Assembly (NCBI RefSeq): GCF_902459655.1
Contig: NZ_CABPSB010000001.1
Location: 1 to 64,000 of the forward strand
Direction of reading: 5' to 3'
DNA: 64,000 nucleotides
Origin: Pandoraea anhela
GTDB taxonomy: Bacteria > Pseudomonadota > Gammaproteobacteria > Burkholderiales > Burkholderiaceae
The translations under genes and the position numbers were made by a program. The notes under the pieces are model-generated. The model worked only from the letters and a program-made list of their open reading frames with translations, had not been told where the DNA came from and ran no database searches. Position 1 is the first letter of the stretch, and each line of letters opens with the position of its first letter. Of the stretch, positions 50,480-60,093 are shown piece by piece.

Positions 50480-52195
50480 TCACAGCGCCATATCCGGCAC
50501 TTTTTTCACCACCCCGGGGTTCGCCATCGGTGCGGCGGCCGGCGCGACACCGTCGAGGCTCGGCGGCGCGATCGCCAGTTGCAGCGTTTGTGCCGTCGTC
50601 GCCCATTCCGTGGCGAGCAGATCGGGATGCTCGTTGAGTTTCTTGCCGTAGCTCGGCACGATTTCGCGAATCTTCTGCTGCCACGCGGGCGTTTTCATCT
50701 GTTCGGGGAAAACACGCTCCAGCAGCGACAGCATGATCGCCGGCGAGGTCGAGCCGCCCGGCGAGGCGCCCAGCAGCGCGGAGACCGAACGGTCGCCCGA
50801 CACCACGACTTCCGTGCCGAGCTTGAGCACGCCGCCCTTCTCCGGATCGTTCTTGATGATCTGCACGCGCTGACCGGCTTCCCACAGACGCCAGTCTTCG
50901 TCCTTCGCTTCCGGCATGTAGTGACGCAACGCCGCCATTTTTTCCTCGTGCGACAGCGCCAACTGCTGGGCGAGGTACTTCACCAGTGCGAACTCGTGAA
51001 CGCCGACCTGCAACTGCGGAACGATGTTCGACGGGGTCGCCGCCTTGGCCAGATCGAAGTACGAGCCGTTCTTCAGGAACTTGCTCGACCACGTGGCGAA
51101 CGGTCCGAACAGGATGACCTTCTTGCCGTCGAGCACCCGCGTATCGAGGTGAGGCACCGACATCGGCGGCGAGCCGGTATCGGCCAGACCGTAGACCTTC
51201 GCGAGATGGCGCGATGCGATCTCGGGCTTTTCCGTGACGAGGAATTCGCCGCCGACCGGAAAGCCGCCGTACTGCTTCGCTTCGGGAATCCCGGACAACT
51301 GGAGCAGCGGCAGGGCCGCGCCGCCCGCGCCGATGAACAGGTTGCGCGCGTCGACCGTCTGGATCTTCGAGCTGTCGTTCATGTCGAACGCAGACACGCG
51401 CCAGGTGCCGTCCTCGTTACGCGTGATGGAGCGAACTTCGTAGCCGGTCGTGAGCTTCACGCCCGCCTTAGCGGTCAGATGCGAATAGAACTGGCGCGTG
51501 ATTTCGCCCAGATTCACGTCGGTGCCGAGCGGCGAACGCGTGGCCGTCACCACCTCGTCGGGCTTGCGCCCTTCCATCATGATCGGAATCCATTCGGCGA
51601 TCTTTGCCGGGTCGGTCGTCATCTCCATGCCGGCGAACAGCGCAGACGCCTTCAGCGCCTCGACGCGCTTGCGAATGAACTCGCGGTTTTCCTCGCCGAA
51701 CACGAGGTTCATATGCGGCGTCGAATTGATGAACTCGCGCGGATTGCCGAGCACGCCCTGGCGCACCTGATGCGACCAGAACTGGCGCGAAATCTGGAAG
51801 TTCTCGTTGATGTTGATGGCCTGGGTGATATGGACGTTGCCCTTATCGTCCATCGGCGTGTAATTCAGTTCGCAAAGCGCCGAATGGCCCGTGCCGGCGT
51901 TGTTCCAGCCGTTCGAGCTTTCTTCCGCGACCTTGTCCAGGCGCTCGAAAACCTCACACGTCCAGTCCGGTTGCAGTTCCTTCAGATAGACGCCGAGGGT
52001 CGCGCTCATGATGCCGCCGCCAATGAGCAGCACGTCGACCTTGCGGTCCGCCTTCGCAGCACGGTACTGGCTGCCGAAGAAGTACGAATAGCCGCCCCAT
52101 ACGGCGGCCGCGCCGACCGCCGCGGCGAGGAACTTGCGTCGGGTGAAAGGCTTGCCGCCGCGACCAGGCGCCGTCTTGTTGTCCGTTTGCGTCAT
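50480..52195 (-). CDS. mqo: Malate:quinone oxidoreductase with N-terminal twin-arginine segment
   Basis: A 571-residue FAD enzyme that oxidises malate to oxaloacetate and reduces quinone. The FAD-binding start VDVLLIGGGIMSATLG (about 53-68) and the family blocks NGWNNAGTGHSALCELNYTP and SPGGSTSPAIMLSLLERVFP are clear. Before them is an N-terminal extension with FTRRKFLAAAVGAAAVWGG (about 18-36), a twin-arginine-like, hydrophobic segment. E. coli Mqo is a peripheral inner-membrane protein without such a signal, so export or membrane anchoring is possible here. The ATG at 52195 has GAGGGTG upstream. Confidence 0.93.
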   Translation of the reverse strand: MTQTDNKTAPGRGGKPFTRRKFLAAAVGAAAVWGGYSYFFGSQYRAAKADRKVDVLLIGGGIMSATLGVYLKELQPDWTCEVFERLDKVAEESSNGWNNAGTGHSALCELNYTPMDDKGNVHITQAININENFQISRQFWSHQVRQGVLGNPREFINSTPHMNLVFGEENREFIRKRVEALKASALFAGMEMTTDPAKIAEWIPIMMEGRKPDEVVTATRSPLGTDVNLGEITRQFYSHLTAKAGVKLTTGYEVRSITRNEDGTWRVSAFDMNDSSKIQTVDARNLFIGAGGAALPLLQLSGIPEAKQYGGFPVGGEFLVTEKPEIASRHLAKVYGLADTGSPPMSVPHLDTRVLDGKKVILFGPFATWSSKFLKNGSYFDLAKAATPSNIVPQLQVGVHEFALVKYLAQQLALSHEEKMAALRHYMPEAKDEDWRLWEAGQRVQIIKNDPEKGGVLKLGTEVVVSGDRSVSALLGASPGGSTSPAIMLSLLERVFPEQMKTPAWQQKIREIVPSYGKKLNEHPDLLATEWATTAQTLQLAIAPPSLDGVAPAAAPMANPGVVKKVPDMAL

Positions 52196-52432
52196 GGGAG
52201 TCACCCTCAAAAATAACGTCTGGCGTCGTCGGATCGCTCTGACGCGGCGCTTGCCGGCGTCGATGCAGCCCGAAAGACGCAATATGTCTGCACATCGGCG
52301 AATTGGGAGATCTCACACGCCGAGCGTTTCGAAGCGCGGATTGTAACGCAAACTCACAAAACTCTAAGTGGAAACCCTAGGATGAAAGGGGGTCGGATAC
52401 GTATTCGCCAGGCAGGATTCCATTATCGGCGG

Positions 52433-53377
52433 TCACTGCGACGCGCCTGGCGATCCTCCCAAGGTTGACGCGGCCAGCCGATCGAGCACCATACCCACGA
52501 ACGTTTGTGTGACCGGCGGCAATGTCCGTCCCCGTTTTTTGATCAGCGCGATGGGACGCGAGAACGCGTCGTGGTCGATCGGACGCACCCGCAATTGCGG
52601 TTCCGCTCTGACTTCACGCGCCGACGCCGGCAGGATCGTGACACCGAGCCCTGCGCGCACCATGGCGACGGCCGTCATCATGTAGGTGGGCTCGCAGGCA
52701 ATGGCCGGTGCGCATCCGCCACTGGCGAACGCACCGTCCACCACGGCCCGCACGCTGGTGCCCTGTGCCGTGAGCACCAGCGGCACGGCGGCCAGATCCG
52801 CCAGCGCAAGGCGTTTGCGCCGCGCGAGTGCATGTCCGGGCGGCAACACGGCAACGAGATGATCGGCGCCCGCATACAGCACGTCGAAGGCCGGGTCTTT
52901 CCACTCGCCGCCGGTCAGGCCGATGTCGACGTCTTCGTCGCGCACGAGCGCTTCGACCACGCCAGCGACGGCGTCCCGGATGTAAAAGCCCGCGCGCGGC
53001 ACGGCCACATTCATCTGCTGAATCAATTCGGGCAATTCACTGGCGGCGAACGTCGGCAAACAGGCCATGCGCACCGTGCCGCTGGCGCCGTCGCCCAGCG
53101 CCCGGGCATCGATCAGCACATGCTCCATGTCGTGCAGCGACTTCGCCAGCACGGGCAACAGCTCGCGTCCGGTCGGGGTGAGCGCCACGTTCCGACTGTT
53201 GCGGTCGAACAGACGCACGCCCACCGTCTCCTCCAGACGCCGGATCTGGACGGTCAGTGCCGGTTGCGACAAATGCAATTGCGTGGCGGCACGCGTGAAG
53301 CTGCCGTGCCGCGCCACGGCGATAAACGCCCGAATGTCCCGCAGGTTCAGATCAATTATGGTTTGTGATTGCTGCAA
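52433..53377 (-). CDS. LysR-family regulator of the citrate-transporter operon
   Basis: A 314-residue LysR regulator: HTH at about 10-70 (LRDIRAFIAVARHGSFTRAATQ, SQPALTVQIRRLEETVGVRLF, RNSRNVALTPTG) and an effector domain beyond 90. No ATG fits; the TTG at 53377 gives the correct N-terminus, 2-3 residues before the usual start region. The start overlaps the palindrome TGATTGCTGCAATCA, so the gene is probably autoregulated. It is divergent from the CitMHS operon, which it likely controls. The upstream gap to mqo (52196-52432) carries the mqo promoter and no gene. Confidence 0.9.
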   Translation of the reverse strand: MQQSQTIIDLNLRDIRAFIAVARHGSFTRAATQLHLSQPALTVQIRRLEETVGVRLFDRNSRNVALTPTGRELLPVLAKSLHDMEHVLIDARALGDGASGTVRMACLPTFAASELPELIQQMNVAVPRAGFYIRDAVAGVVEALVRDEDVDIGLTGGEWKDPAFDVLYAGADHLVAVLPPGHALARRKRLALADLAAVPLVLTAQGTSVRAVVDGAFASGGCAPAIACEPTYMMTAVAMVRAGLGVTILPASAREVRAEPQLRVRPIDHDAFSRPIALIKKRGRTLPPVTQTFVGMVLDRLAASTLGGSPGASQ

Positions 53378-53380
53378 TCA
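53366..53380. promoter_or_regulatory. Palindrome TGATTGC-T-GCAATCA at the LysR start (candidate operator)
   Basis: A perfect 7-bp inverted repeat with one central base, overlapping the TTG start of the LysR gene and lying about 80 bp upstream of the CitMHS start. This is the T-N11-A type expected for LysR proteins. Confidence 0.65.
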
Positions 53381-53455
53381 AATCATTTCAATTGCGTTAT
53401 CAAAGCCGTCAACTTACGCTCCATCGCATTAAAAAACAACATTGGAGACAAGCAC

Positions 53456-54760
53456 ATGCTGCCGTTACTGGGGCTGGCTACCATCGTCGTGCTGCTCGGC
53501 GCGATCCTGTCGAAACGCATGTCGCCGCTCGTGGCGCTCATCATCGTGCCGATCGTGGCGTCGCTCGTCGGCGGCTTCGGCTTCCAGACGAGCAAGTTCG
53601 TGCTCGACGGCCTGAAGAGTCTCGCGCCCGTCGTCGGCATGTTCGTCTTCGCCATTCTGTATTTCGGCACGATCACCGATGCCGGCACGCTCGACCCGAT
53701 CATCGACCGGATTCTCAAGGCCGTCGGCACTCGCCCGACGCGCATCGTCATGGGCACGACGCTGCTCGCCCTGCTGATTCACCTCGACGGGTCCGGCGCC
53801 GTCTGTTTCCTCGTGACGATTCCCGCCATGCTGCCGCTCTACGACCGTCTGGGCATGGATCGTCGCGTACTGGCCGCGGCCGTATCGATGGCCGCCGGCA
53901 TCAACTTTCTGCCGTGGACGGGGCCGATGATTCGCGCGTCGGCGTCGCTGCATCTGCCGGTCTCGAGTCTTTTCAATCCGCTGATCCCGGTCCAGGCCAT
54001 CGGGCTGGTTTTCGTCTTCGGCATGGCGTACTGGCTCGGCCGGCGTGAAGAGAAGCGTCTGGGGCTGACGGCGGCGAGCGGCGCGATCCCGATGCCCAGG
54101 CGCGAACTCTCGCCCGAGGCGCAAGCGTTGCGCCGCCCCGGGCTGTTCTGGTTCAACATCGTGCTCACGCTGATCGTGCTCGGCACCATGGTGGTGATGG
54201 GCGAGAAGATTCCGCCGGCCATCATGTTCATGGTCGGGCTGTGCGTGGCGCTGCTCGTGAACTACCCGGACGTCGAGATGCAGCGCAAGCGCATTGACGC
54301 CCATGCCCGCGCCGCGCTCATGATGGCGGGTATCCTGCTCGCCGCCGGTGTCTTCACCGGGGTGATGCAGGGCAGCGGCATGCTCAAGGCGATGGCGCAG
54401 GCGGCCGTAGGCTTCGTGCCGCCGGGCATGGCCAGCCACATTCCGGTGGCGCTGGGCCTCGCCTCGATGCCGCTGAGCATGTTGTTCGATCCCGACTCGT
54501 TCTATTTCGGCGTGCTGCCCGTGATTGCGGAGGTCGCCGGCCAACTCGGCGTGCCGGCGGTGCATGTCGGTCAGGCTGCGCTGCTCGGGCAGATGACGAC
54601 CGGCTTTCCGGTGAGCCCGCTCACCCCTGCGACGTTCCTCGTGGTCGGTCTGTGCCGCATCGATCTCGCGGACCATCAGAAATTCACGTTCCCGCTGTTG
54701 TTCGGCGCGTCCATCGTCATGACGATCGCCAGCGTCGCGCTCGGCGTGTTTCCGCTTTGA
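53456..54760 (+). CDS. CitMHS-family divalent-cation:citrate transporter
   Basis: A 434-residue integral membrane protein with about 11-12 hydrophobic segments of the CitMHS family. Characteristic blocks are ILSKRMSPLVALIIVPIVASL, VGMFVFAILYFGTITDAGTLDP, LIHLDGSGAVCFLVTIPAMLP and INFLPWTGPMIRASASLHL. Members take up citrate complexed with metal ions. The ATG at 53456 with GGAGAC upstream is preferred to the earlier in-frame 53369 codon, which lies in the operator. It is the first gene of an operon with two AtuA-like genes. Confidence 0.9.
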   Translation: MLPLLGLATIVVLLGAILSKRMSPLVALIIVPIVASLVGGFGFQTSKFVLDGLKSLAPVVGMFVFAILYFGTITDAGTLDPIIDRILKAVGTRPTRIVMGTTLLALLIHLDGSGAVCFLVTIPAMLPLYDRLGMDRRVLAAAVSMAAGINFLPWTGPMIRASASLHLPVSSLFNPLIPVQAIGLVFVFGMAYWLGRREEKRLGLTAASGAIPMPRRELSPEAQALRRPGLFWFNIVLTLIVLGTMVVMGEKIPPAIMFMVGLCVALLVNYPDVEMQRKRIDAHARAALMMAGILLAAGVFTGVMQGSGMLKAMAQAAVGFVPPGMASHIPVALGLASMPLSMLFDPDSFYFGVLPVIAEVAGQLGVPAVHVGQAALLGQMTTGFPVSPLTPATFLVVGLCRIDLADHQKFTFPLLFGASIVMTIASVALGVFPL

Positions 54761-54827
54761 ATATCACCTGCACGACGCGCAGTCATCGCCCTGGGTGCGC
54801 GCCCCCTTTTTCCATGGACCTGAACGC

Positions 54828-56210
54828 ATGACAGGCAAGCCAAGCTATCCGTCGGGCCGCACCGTGAGGATCGGCGCGGGCGCCGGCTACTCCGGCGACC
54901 GCATCGAACCGGCGGTCGAACTCGCCGAACACGGCGCGCTCGACTATCTCGTTTTCGAATGCCTCGCCGAGCGCACCATCGCCATCGCCCAACAGGCGCG
55001 TCGTCGATCGCCCGAGCACGGTTACGATCCGTTGCTTGAAGCGCGCATGACGGCAGTGCTACCCGCCGCGCTGCGCAACGGTGTGCGCATCATTTCCAAC
55101 ATGGGCGCGGCCAATCCGCTTGCTGCGGCCCGCAAGACGGCCGAGATCGCGCGTCGGCTGGGACTGGGTAACGTCAGAATCGCTGCGGTAACGGGCGACG
55201 ACGTGCTCGATGTCGTGCTCGCGGCCGACGCGACGTTCGAGGAGACCGGCGAGCATGTCGCCGCGTTTCGCGAACGCATCGTGTCTGCGAATGCCTACCT
55301 GGGGGCGAGCGCGATCGTCGAGGCGCTCGCTGCCGGTGCGCAAATCGTTTTGACGGGGCGCGTCGCCGATCCGTCCTTGTTCACCGCGCCGTTGATCCAC
55401 GAATTCGGCTGGCGCATGGACGACTGGGACACGCTGGGTCAGGCGACGGTCGTCGGTCACTTGCTGGAATGCGCGGGACAAGTCACAGGCGGCTACTTCG
55501 CCGATCCGGGCTACAAGGACGTGAAGGACCTCGCCAGGCTCGGATTCCCCATCGGCGAGGTGTCGTCGGACGGGGCGGTCGTCATCACGAAAGTCCCGCA
55601 GGCCGGCGGACAGGTGACGCCTGCGACATGCAAGGAACAATTGCTGTACGAAATCCACGACCCTCAGCGCTATCTCCAGCCGGATGTCGTCGCAGATTTC
55701 TCGCAGGTTGGCGTGGAGGAGGAAGCCCCCGATCGCGTCAAGGTCGTCGGCGGGCGCGGCGCGCCTCGCACGGACACACTCAAGGTATCGGTCGGGTATG
55801 TGGACGGGTTCATCGGCGAGGGGCAAATAGCCTACGCGGGACCGGGGGCCGTGGCGCGCGCTCGCCTGGCCGCCGATATCGTGCGCGAGCGCCTCGCAAT
55901 CACCGGTGTGGCGACGAGCGAGCTTCGCTTCGACCTGATCGGCATGAACGCGCTGCACGGCGAGACGGCCGGGACACGTCACGCCGAACCTTACGAGGTG
56001 CGGGTGCGCGTGGCCGGACGTACCGCGTCGGCACAGGAGGCCATGCGTATCGTTAACGAAGTCGAGACGTTGTACACGAACGGTCCGGCGGGCGGCGGCG
56101 GAGCGACCAAATCGGTGCGCGAAGTGCTCGCCGTTCAATCCGTTCTGCTCGGGCGAGAGCACGCCAGGCCAACATTCACTTTTGTGGAGGCGCAAGATGA
56201 AGCTGCGTGA
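54828..56210 (+). CDS. AtuA/DUF1446-family protein
   Basis: A 460-residue protein of the acyclic-terpene-utilisation AtuA family (DUF1446). Typical blocks are the start VRIGAGAGYSGDRIEPAVEL, RNGVRIISNMGAANPLAAAR, and VLTGRVADPSLFTAPLIHEFGW. The remaining part, up to RPTFTFVEAQDEAA, is also in the family. The ATG at 54828 is the first with the family N-terminus; upstream starts are unlikely. It follows CitMHS and overlaps the next gene by 14 bases. Function is poorly known; in other bacteria homologs occur in carboxylate and terpenoid catabolic loci. Confidence 0.88.
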   Translation: MTGKPSYPSGRTVRIGAGAGYSGDRIEPAVELAEHGALDYLVFECLAERTIAIAQQARRRSPEHGYDPLLEARMTAVLPAALRNGVRIISNMGAANPLAAARKTAEIARRLGLGNVRIAAVTGDDVLDVVLAADATFEETGEHVAAFRERIVSANAYLGASAIVEALAAGAQIVLTGRVADPSLFTAPLIHEFGWRMDDWDTLGQATVVGHLLECAGQVTGGYFADPGYKDVKDLARLGFPIGEVSSDGAVVITKVPQAGGQVTPATCKEQLLYEIHDPQRYLQPDVVADFSQVGVEEEAPDRVKVVGGRGAPRTDTLKVSVGYVDGFIGEGQIAYAGPGAVARARLAADIVRERLAITGVATSELRFDLIGMNALHGETAGTRHAEPYEVRVRVAGRTASAQEAMRIVNEVETLYTNGPAGGGGATKSVREVLAVQSVLLGREHARPTFTFVEAQDEAA

Positions 56211-56508
56211 ACTGGCGCATTCGCGTACCGGTGATAAGGGCAACACGCTCAATGTCTCGCTCGTGTGCTTCGACGCGCGGCACTATGCGCACCTGCGCGA
56301 CGAAGTGACGCCCGAGCGCGTCAAAGCGTTTCTGGGCGACGTCGTGCGCGGCGAGGTCGTGCGTTACGAACTGCCGAATCTGGCCGCCTTCAATTTCGTG
56401 CTGGGCAAGGCGCTCGGCGGCGGTGTGACGCGCTCCCTCGCGCTCGACGCGCATGGCAAATCGCTCAGTTCCGCCTTGATGGACCTCGATATCGCGGCGC
56501 CGGCCTGA
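56197..56508 (+). CDS. AtuA C-terminal-domain-like small subunit
   Basis: A 103-residue protein matching the short domain that is fused to, or encoded next to, AtuA/DUF1446 proteins. It begins KLRELAHSRTGDKGNTLNVS, a conserved block, and ends with ARALGGGVTRSL-like sequence (here KALGGGVTRSLALDAHGKSL). The ATG at 56197 has GGAGG upstream and lies inside the end of the larger gene, so the two are translationally coupled and probably form a complex. It is the last gene of the CitMHS operon. Confidence 0.85.
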   Translation: MKLRELAHSRTGDKGNTLNVSLVCFDARHYAHLRDEVTPERVKAFLGDVVRGEVVRYELPNLAAFNFVLGKALGGGVTRSLALDAHGKSLSSALMDLDIAAPA

Positions 56509-56586
56509 CGGAAGATGGCGACCCGGATTCGGCCGCCCTCTTCCCCCCTGCGCCGCCTCCCATGCGCGCGCACCGGGACGTGCGTC

Positions 56587-58101
56587 TTACAGACGTTGCA
56601 CCTGCACCGGCGCGCCCGGCTTGCCGTCGACTTGCGGCGCCACGACCAGATAGCGACGCTTGTCGGTCGGGCGCTTCGCGTCTCCCGCATCGGGCGACAC
56701 CACCTGACGGATCGCACCGATGGAGTTCACGATGGCCGAGCCTGCCGGGTTCGTCATGAACGACGCCAGCGCCTGCAAGTCGCCGCTGCCGTCGGCGTTC
56801 TCCGAGAGCGCCAGCACGTACGGCGACTTGGGCGTCAGGCCGGTGACGGACGCTTGCAGCACCTGTACCAGCCCCTGATCGAACAGCGTCACGCTGGTCG
56901 GCGCATGGGCCGTGTTACCGCCCGCCGGCGCCAGCGTCAGATGCGCGGCTCGGCCCGCGACCCCGAGCGGTTGCAAATTCTCCAGGCCATCGCCCTGCGG
57001 CACCGCATTGGGCACGTAGGCAATGGCTTGCGGCGCCTGCCCGATGGGGATCGTCGCGACGACACGCTGCGACGACGTATCGATGGCGGCCAGCGCATCG
57101 GCGTTCTCTAGCCCCACATACACGCGCGATCCGTCCGCCGACGGCCAGACCCCATGCGGCAGATTGCCCACATCGATGGTCGCGATCTGCGAGAAGTCGT
57201 CCGTGCGGAAGACCTTGACCTGATTGAGACCGCCGATGCTCACATAAGCCAGCGTACCTGCTGACGTATGCGCGAAGTTCACGTGATTGGTGATCGGGCC
57301 GGTGTCGATCGTCTTGATGAGCGCGAACGGCGGCCGCGCGTCGAACACTTGCGTGCGGCCCACGTCCTTGAGGGTGAACCACACTTGCTTGCCGTCTGGC
57401 GTGGCGGCGATATTCGGGCAGAAGGGACTCTCCTGTTTGACCGTGCCCACGATGCGGTGGTCCGCGACCGAGACGACTTTCGTCTCCGGATTGAAGGACG
57501 AGCAGATGTACCCGTATTTGCCGTCGGGCGAGAAAATCTGCATGCCCGGGCCGGCCGGCGTGACGATGCGCGTTTTTTCCTCGAAGGTCGTCGCATCGAG
57601 CACGGCGACATAGTTTTCGCCGCGAACGGTCACCCAGACTTCCTTGCCGTCCGGCGTATAAAACGCCTCGTGGGGCGAGCGACCCACGTAGGTCGTGTGC
57701 TTGACCGTATTGGTTTGCGTGTCGATGAACGTGACGGAATTCGAGCCGATGGAGACGACCGCCAGCGTGTGGTGATCGGGCGAGAAGCCCATGCCATGCA
57801 CGAGCACCTGGCCGCGATACAGCGGGCTGAAGTTGCCCGGTGACGGATCGCCCAGACGGATCACGCCGAGCAGTTTGTTATCGACCGTATCGGTCACGGA
57901 CACCGTGTTGGAGAACTGCTCGGCGGCGTACAGACGGTCTCTGTGGCTGATGGGGATGTCCGGCGACGACAGCGCGCCGGGCGCCTGCCCGGCGTGTGCC
58001 GGGGCGATCGCGAGCGGTGCGACGAATGCGGCCACAGGCGTGGTCAGTTGCACGGCCAGCAAAGTGGCGCGTGCGATGGCGGACAAGGGTTTGCGAATCA
58101 T
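56587..58101 (-). CDS. Exported YVTN-family beta-propeller protein
   Basis: A 504-residue protein with a Sec signal (LSAIARATLLAVQLTTPVAA, cleavage near HAGQ, about residue 38). The mature part has a seven-bladed-propeller pattern of YVTN-type repeats: NTVSVTDTVDNKLLGVIRLG, NSVTFIDTQTNTVKHTTYVG, NYVAVLDATTFEEKTRIVTP and ADALAAIDTSSQRVVATIPIG. The C-terminus (about 400-500) is a separate domain. Such proteins are periplasmic or secreted, often with metal or oxidase systems. It is 92 bp downstream of a DUF305 gene on the same strand. Confidence 0.85.
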   Translation of the reverse strand: MIRKPLSAIARATLLAVQLTTPVAAFVAPLAIAPAHAGQAPGALSSPDIPISHRDRLYAAEQFSNTVSVTDTVDNKLLGVIRLGDPSPGNFSPLYRGQVLVHGMGFSPDHHTLAVVSIGSNSVTFIDTQTNTVKHTTYVGRSPHEAFYTPDGKEVWVTVRGENYVAVLDATTFEEKTRIVTPAGPGMQIFSPDGKYGYICSSFNPETKVVSVADHRIVGTVKQESPFCPNIAATPDGKQVWFTLKDVGRTQVFDARPPFALIKTIDTGPITNHVNFAHTSAGTLAYVSIGGLNQVKVFRTDDFSQIATIDVGNLPHGVWPSADGSRVYVGLENADALAAIDTSSQRVVATIPIGQAPQAIAYVPNAVPQGDGLENLQPLGVAGRAAHLTLAPAGGNTAHAPTSVTLFDQGLVQVLQASVTGLTPKSPYVLALSENADGSGDLQALASFMTNPAGSAIVNSIGAIRQVVSPDAGDAKRPTDKRRYLVVAPQVDGKPGAPVQVQRL

Positions 58102-58193
58102 GGGGTCTCCTGAGAACGATTCACGTGAGCATGCGAGCGCGATGGAAGGCGCAGACGCGCGCGGTCCGTCGCATGAGTCGGGATATCGGCGAT

Positions 58194-58679
58194 TTACTCG
58201 CCGTGGTGGTGGTGCATCGCGGACACCGCGCCGGCCGGCGACGAGGCATCGCGCGCCGCCCCTGTCGGTGCGGGCGCCGAAGGGGGCAGCGGTTGCCCGA
58301 GCGCGATGCGCATGGCAATGATTTCCTGCTGCTGTTCGACGATGATTTCCTGCGCGATGCGGCGCAGTTGTTCGTTCTTGCCGTAACGCAGTTCGGCCTG
58401 CGCCATGTCGATGGCGCCCTGATGGTGGGGAATCATCATCGCGACGAAATCGTGGTCGATGTCGCCGCCAGGCTTGACGGTCATGTCTCGCATCATGCGA
58501 TCCATGGCGACGTCGTTCTCCTGAAGGAAGGCCGCTTCGTCCGGGGACGGTGCGGCGGGTGAGGCATGCGCCAGGGGCGGTGTCGCGACCACCGCCGCGA
58601 CGGCGAATGACACCGCCGCCGACGCTGCGCTCAGCCGGTGGCGTAATGAAGTGTTGCGAAAACGTGAAACGGATAGCAT
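58194..58679 (-). CDS. Exported DUF305 protein with His-rich C-terminus
   Basis: A 161-residue protein with a signal peptide (hydrophobic at about 20-36, cleavage near AHAS). The DUF305 domain shows DHDFVAMMIPHHQGAIDMA (PHHQGA 84-89) and a helix AQEIIVEQQQEIIAMR. The C-terminus ends MHHHHGE. DUF305 proteins are ferritin-like and often found with copper or other metal resistance genes. The ATG at 58679 is the start that directly precedes the signal peptide. It is upstream of the YVTN propeller gene, so both may act on a periplasmic metal ion; this is inference. Confidence 0.88.
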   Translation of the reverse strand: MLSVSRFRNTSLRHRLSAASAAVSFAVAAVVATPPLAHASPAAPSPDEAAFLQENDVAMDRMMRDMTVKPGGDIDHDFVAMMIPHHQGAIDMAQAELRYGKNEQLRRIAQEIIVEQQQEIIAMRIALGQPLPPSAPAPTGAARDASSPAGAVSAMHHHHGE

Positions 58680-58992
58680 GGCCGCCCTCTCGATATCTCC
58701 CGCACATGCGGGGTGCAAAGGGGTATACACGGCCGGAAGGGGTTCTATTCCGTGCGCGGGGCGCGCTTCACGTCTTTCGGAAATGCTCGGTGGTGGCGGG
58801 AACAGGCGCGTGGGGATAGGCGCGTCGGAATAAACGACGTCGGGAAGTGTGTCCCCGCGCCGGTGGCTGAGGTGCTGAGGTGCTGCGGTGCTGCGGTGGG
58901 CGATACGCTGCATCCGCAGCACCGTCGACAGAACGTGACGCTGGCCGGCTGGACGGTTGTCCGGTCCTTCGGCCGATCACACGATCACATGA

Positions 58993-60093
58993 TCAAAACG
59001 TCGCGTCGAACGCTTTCTGCACCCTGTCCGATGCGCTGACGCCGTTACCGATGAGCAATTGCGTGAGCACGCGCGCTTTTTGCGGGTTCAGATCGTACGA
59101 GACGACAAACCCCGTCTTGTCGTCGGAGACTTCGACGTTGCGATTGACGAAGCCGCTTCCGACCCGCGACGACCGGACGACGACGACGCCCTGCTTCGCT
59201 GCCGCTTCCAGTGCATCGAGCGCGGTTTTGCTCGCGTTGCCGTCGCCGACCCCCGCGAGCACGATACCCTTGGCTTTGCGCTTTACGGCGTCGTCGATCT
59301 GCGTGGCATCCATGTCGGCATGGGCGTAGACGATGTCCACCCGCGGCAACCCGCCGCCGGGTACGGCCAGTGGGGCTTTACGCGCGTTCGGCGCCGGTGA
59401 CAGATACCGGACCGAGGCGGGGTCGACGTAACCCACCGGGCCGCTGTTGGGGTTGCCGAACGTCTGCACGGACGTGCTATGCGTTTTCGTCACCCAACGC
59501 GGACCGTGAATCGTGTCGTTCATGACCACGAGCACGCCGCGATTGCCGGACTGCGGGCTGGCGGCCACCTTGACGGCCTCATAAAGGTTGCCGGGGCCGT
59601 CGGCGCTGACTGCCGTGCTCGGGCGCATCGATCCGACGAGCACCACGGGCTGGCGGGTGCTCAGCACATTGTCGAGGAAAAAGGCCGTCTCCTCCATCGT
59701 GTCGGTGCCGTGGGTGATCACGACGCCGTCGGCCTCATTGCGATCGAATGCCTGTTTGATTCGGTCTGCCAACTGGTACCAGACCTTGCTGTCCATGTCC
59801 TGCGAGCCGATGTTCGAGATCTGCTCGGCCTTGAGGGTCGCCAGCTTGTCCAGTCCGGGCACGCTGGCCGTCAATTGCTCGCCCGTGACGCCGCCGGCGT
59901 TATAGCCGATGGCCGAGCGTGCATCGCCGGTGCTAGCGATGGTGCCGCCGGTGGCGAGGACGAGAATGCGCGGCTTGGCCGCAGTGGAATCGGCCGCTGT
60001 GGCCGTAAGGGGATAACTGCCGGCGCTCAGGGTCAGCGCGGCGAGTGCCATCGTATGCATCAGGACTACTCGAGGGGGCTTCGACGTCGTCAT
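58993..60093 (-). CDS. Periplasmic type II L-asparaginase
   Basis: A 366-residue asparaginase with a signal peptide (MALAALTLSAGSYPLTATA, cleavage at about 33-34). The first catalytic Thr is Thr51 in VLATGGTIAST, and the second site is THGTDTMEETAFFL (Thr131, Asp132). The later GYVDPASVRYLSPAPN and VRSSRVGSGFVNRN also fit type II enzymes. It hydrolyses asparagine (and perhaps glutamine) in the periplasm. The ATG at 60093 has GGAG upstream. It is a single gene; the gap upstream of it holds a small divergent gene. Confidence 0.95.
   Translation of the reverse strand: MTTSKPPRVVLMHTMALAALTLSAGSYPLTATAADSTAAKPRILVLATGGTIASTGDARSAIGYNAGGVTGEQLTASVPGLDKLATLKAEQISNIGSQDMDSKVWYQLADRIKQAFDRNEADGVVITHGTDTMEETAFFLDNVLSTRQPVVLVGSMRPSTAVSADGPGNLYEAVKVAASPQSGNRGVLVVMNDTIHGPRWVTKTHSTSVQTFGNPNSGPVGYVDPASVRYLSPAPNARKAPLAVPGGGLPRVDIVYAHADMDATQIDDAVKRKAKGIVLAGVGDGNASKTALDALEAAAKQGVVVVRSSRVGSGFVNRNVEVSDDKTGFVVSYDLNPQKARVLTQLLIGNGVSASDRVQKAFDATF

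Noticed and set aside
50579-52216. 545-codon plus-strand frame
   Set aside because: Antisense to mqo, whose FAD and family blocks are unambiguous.
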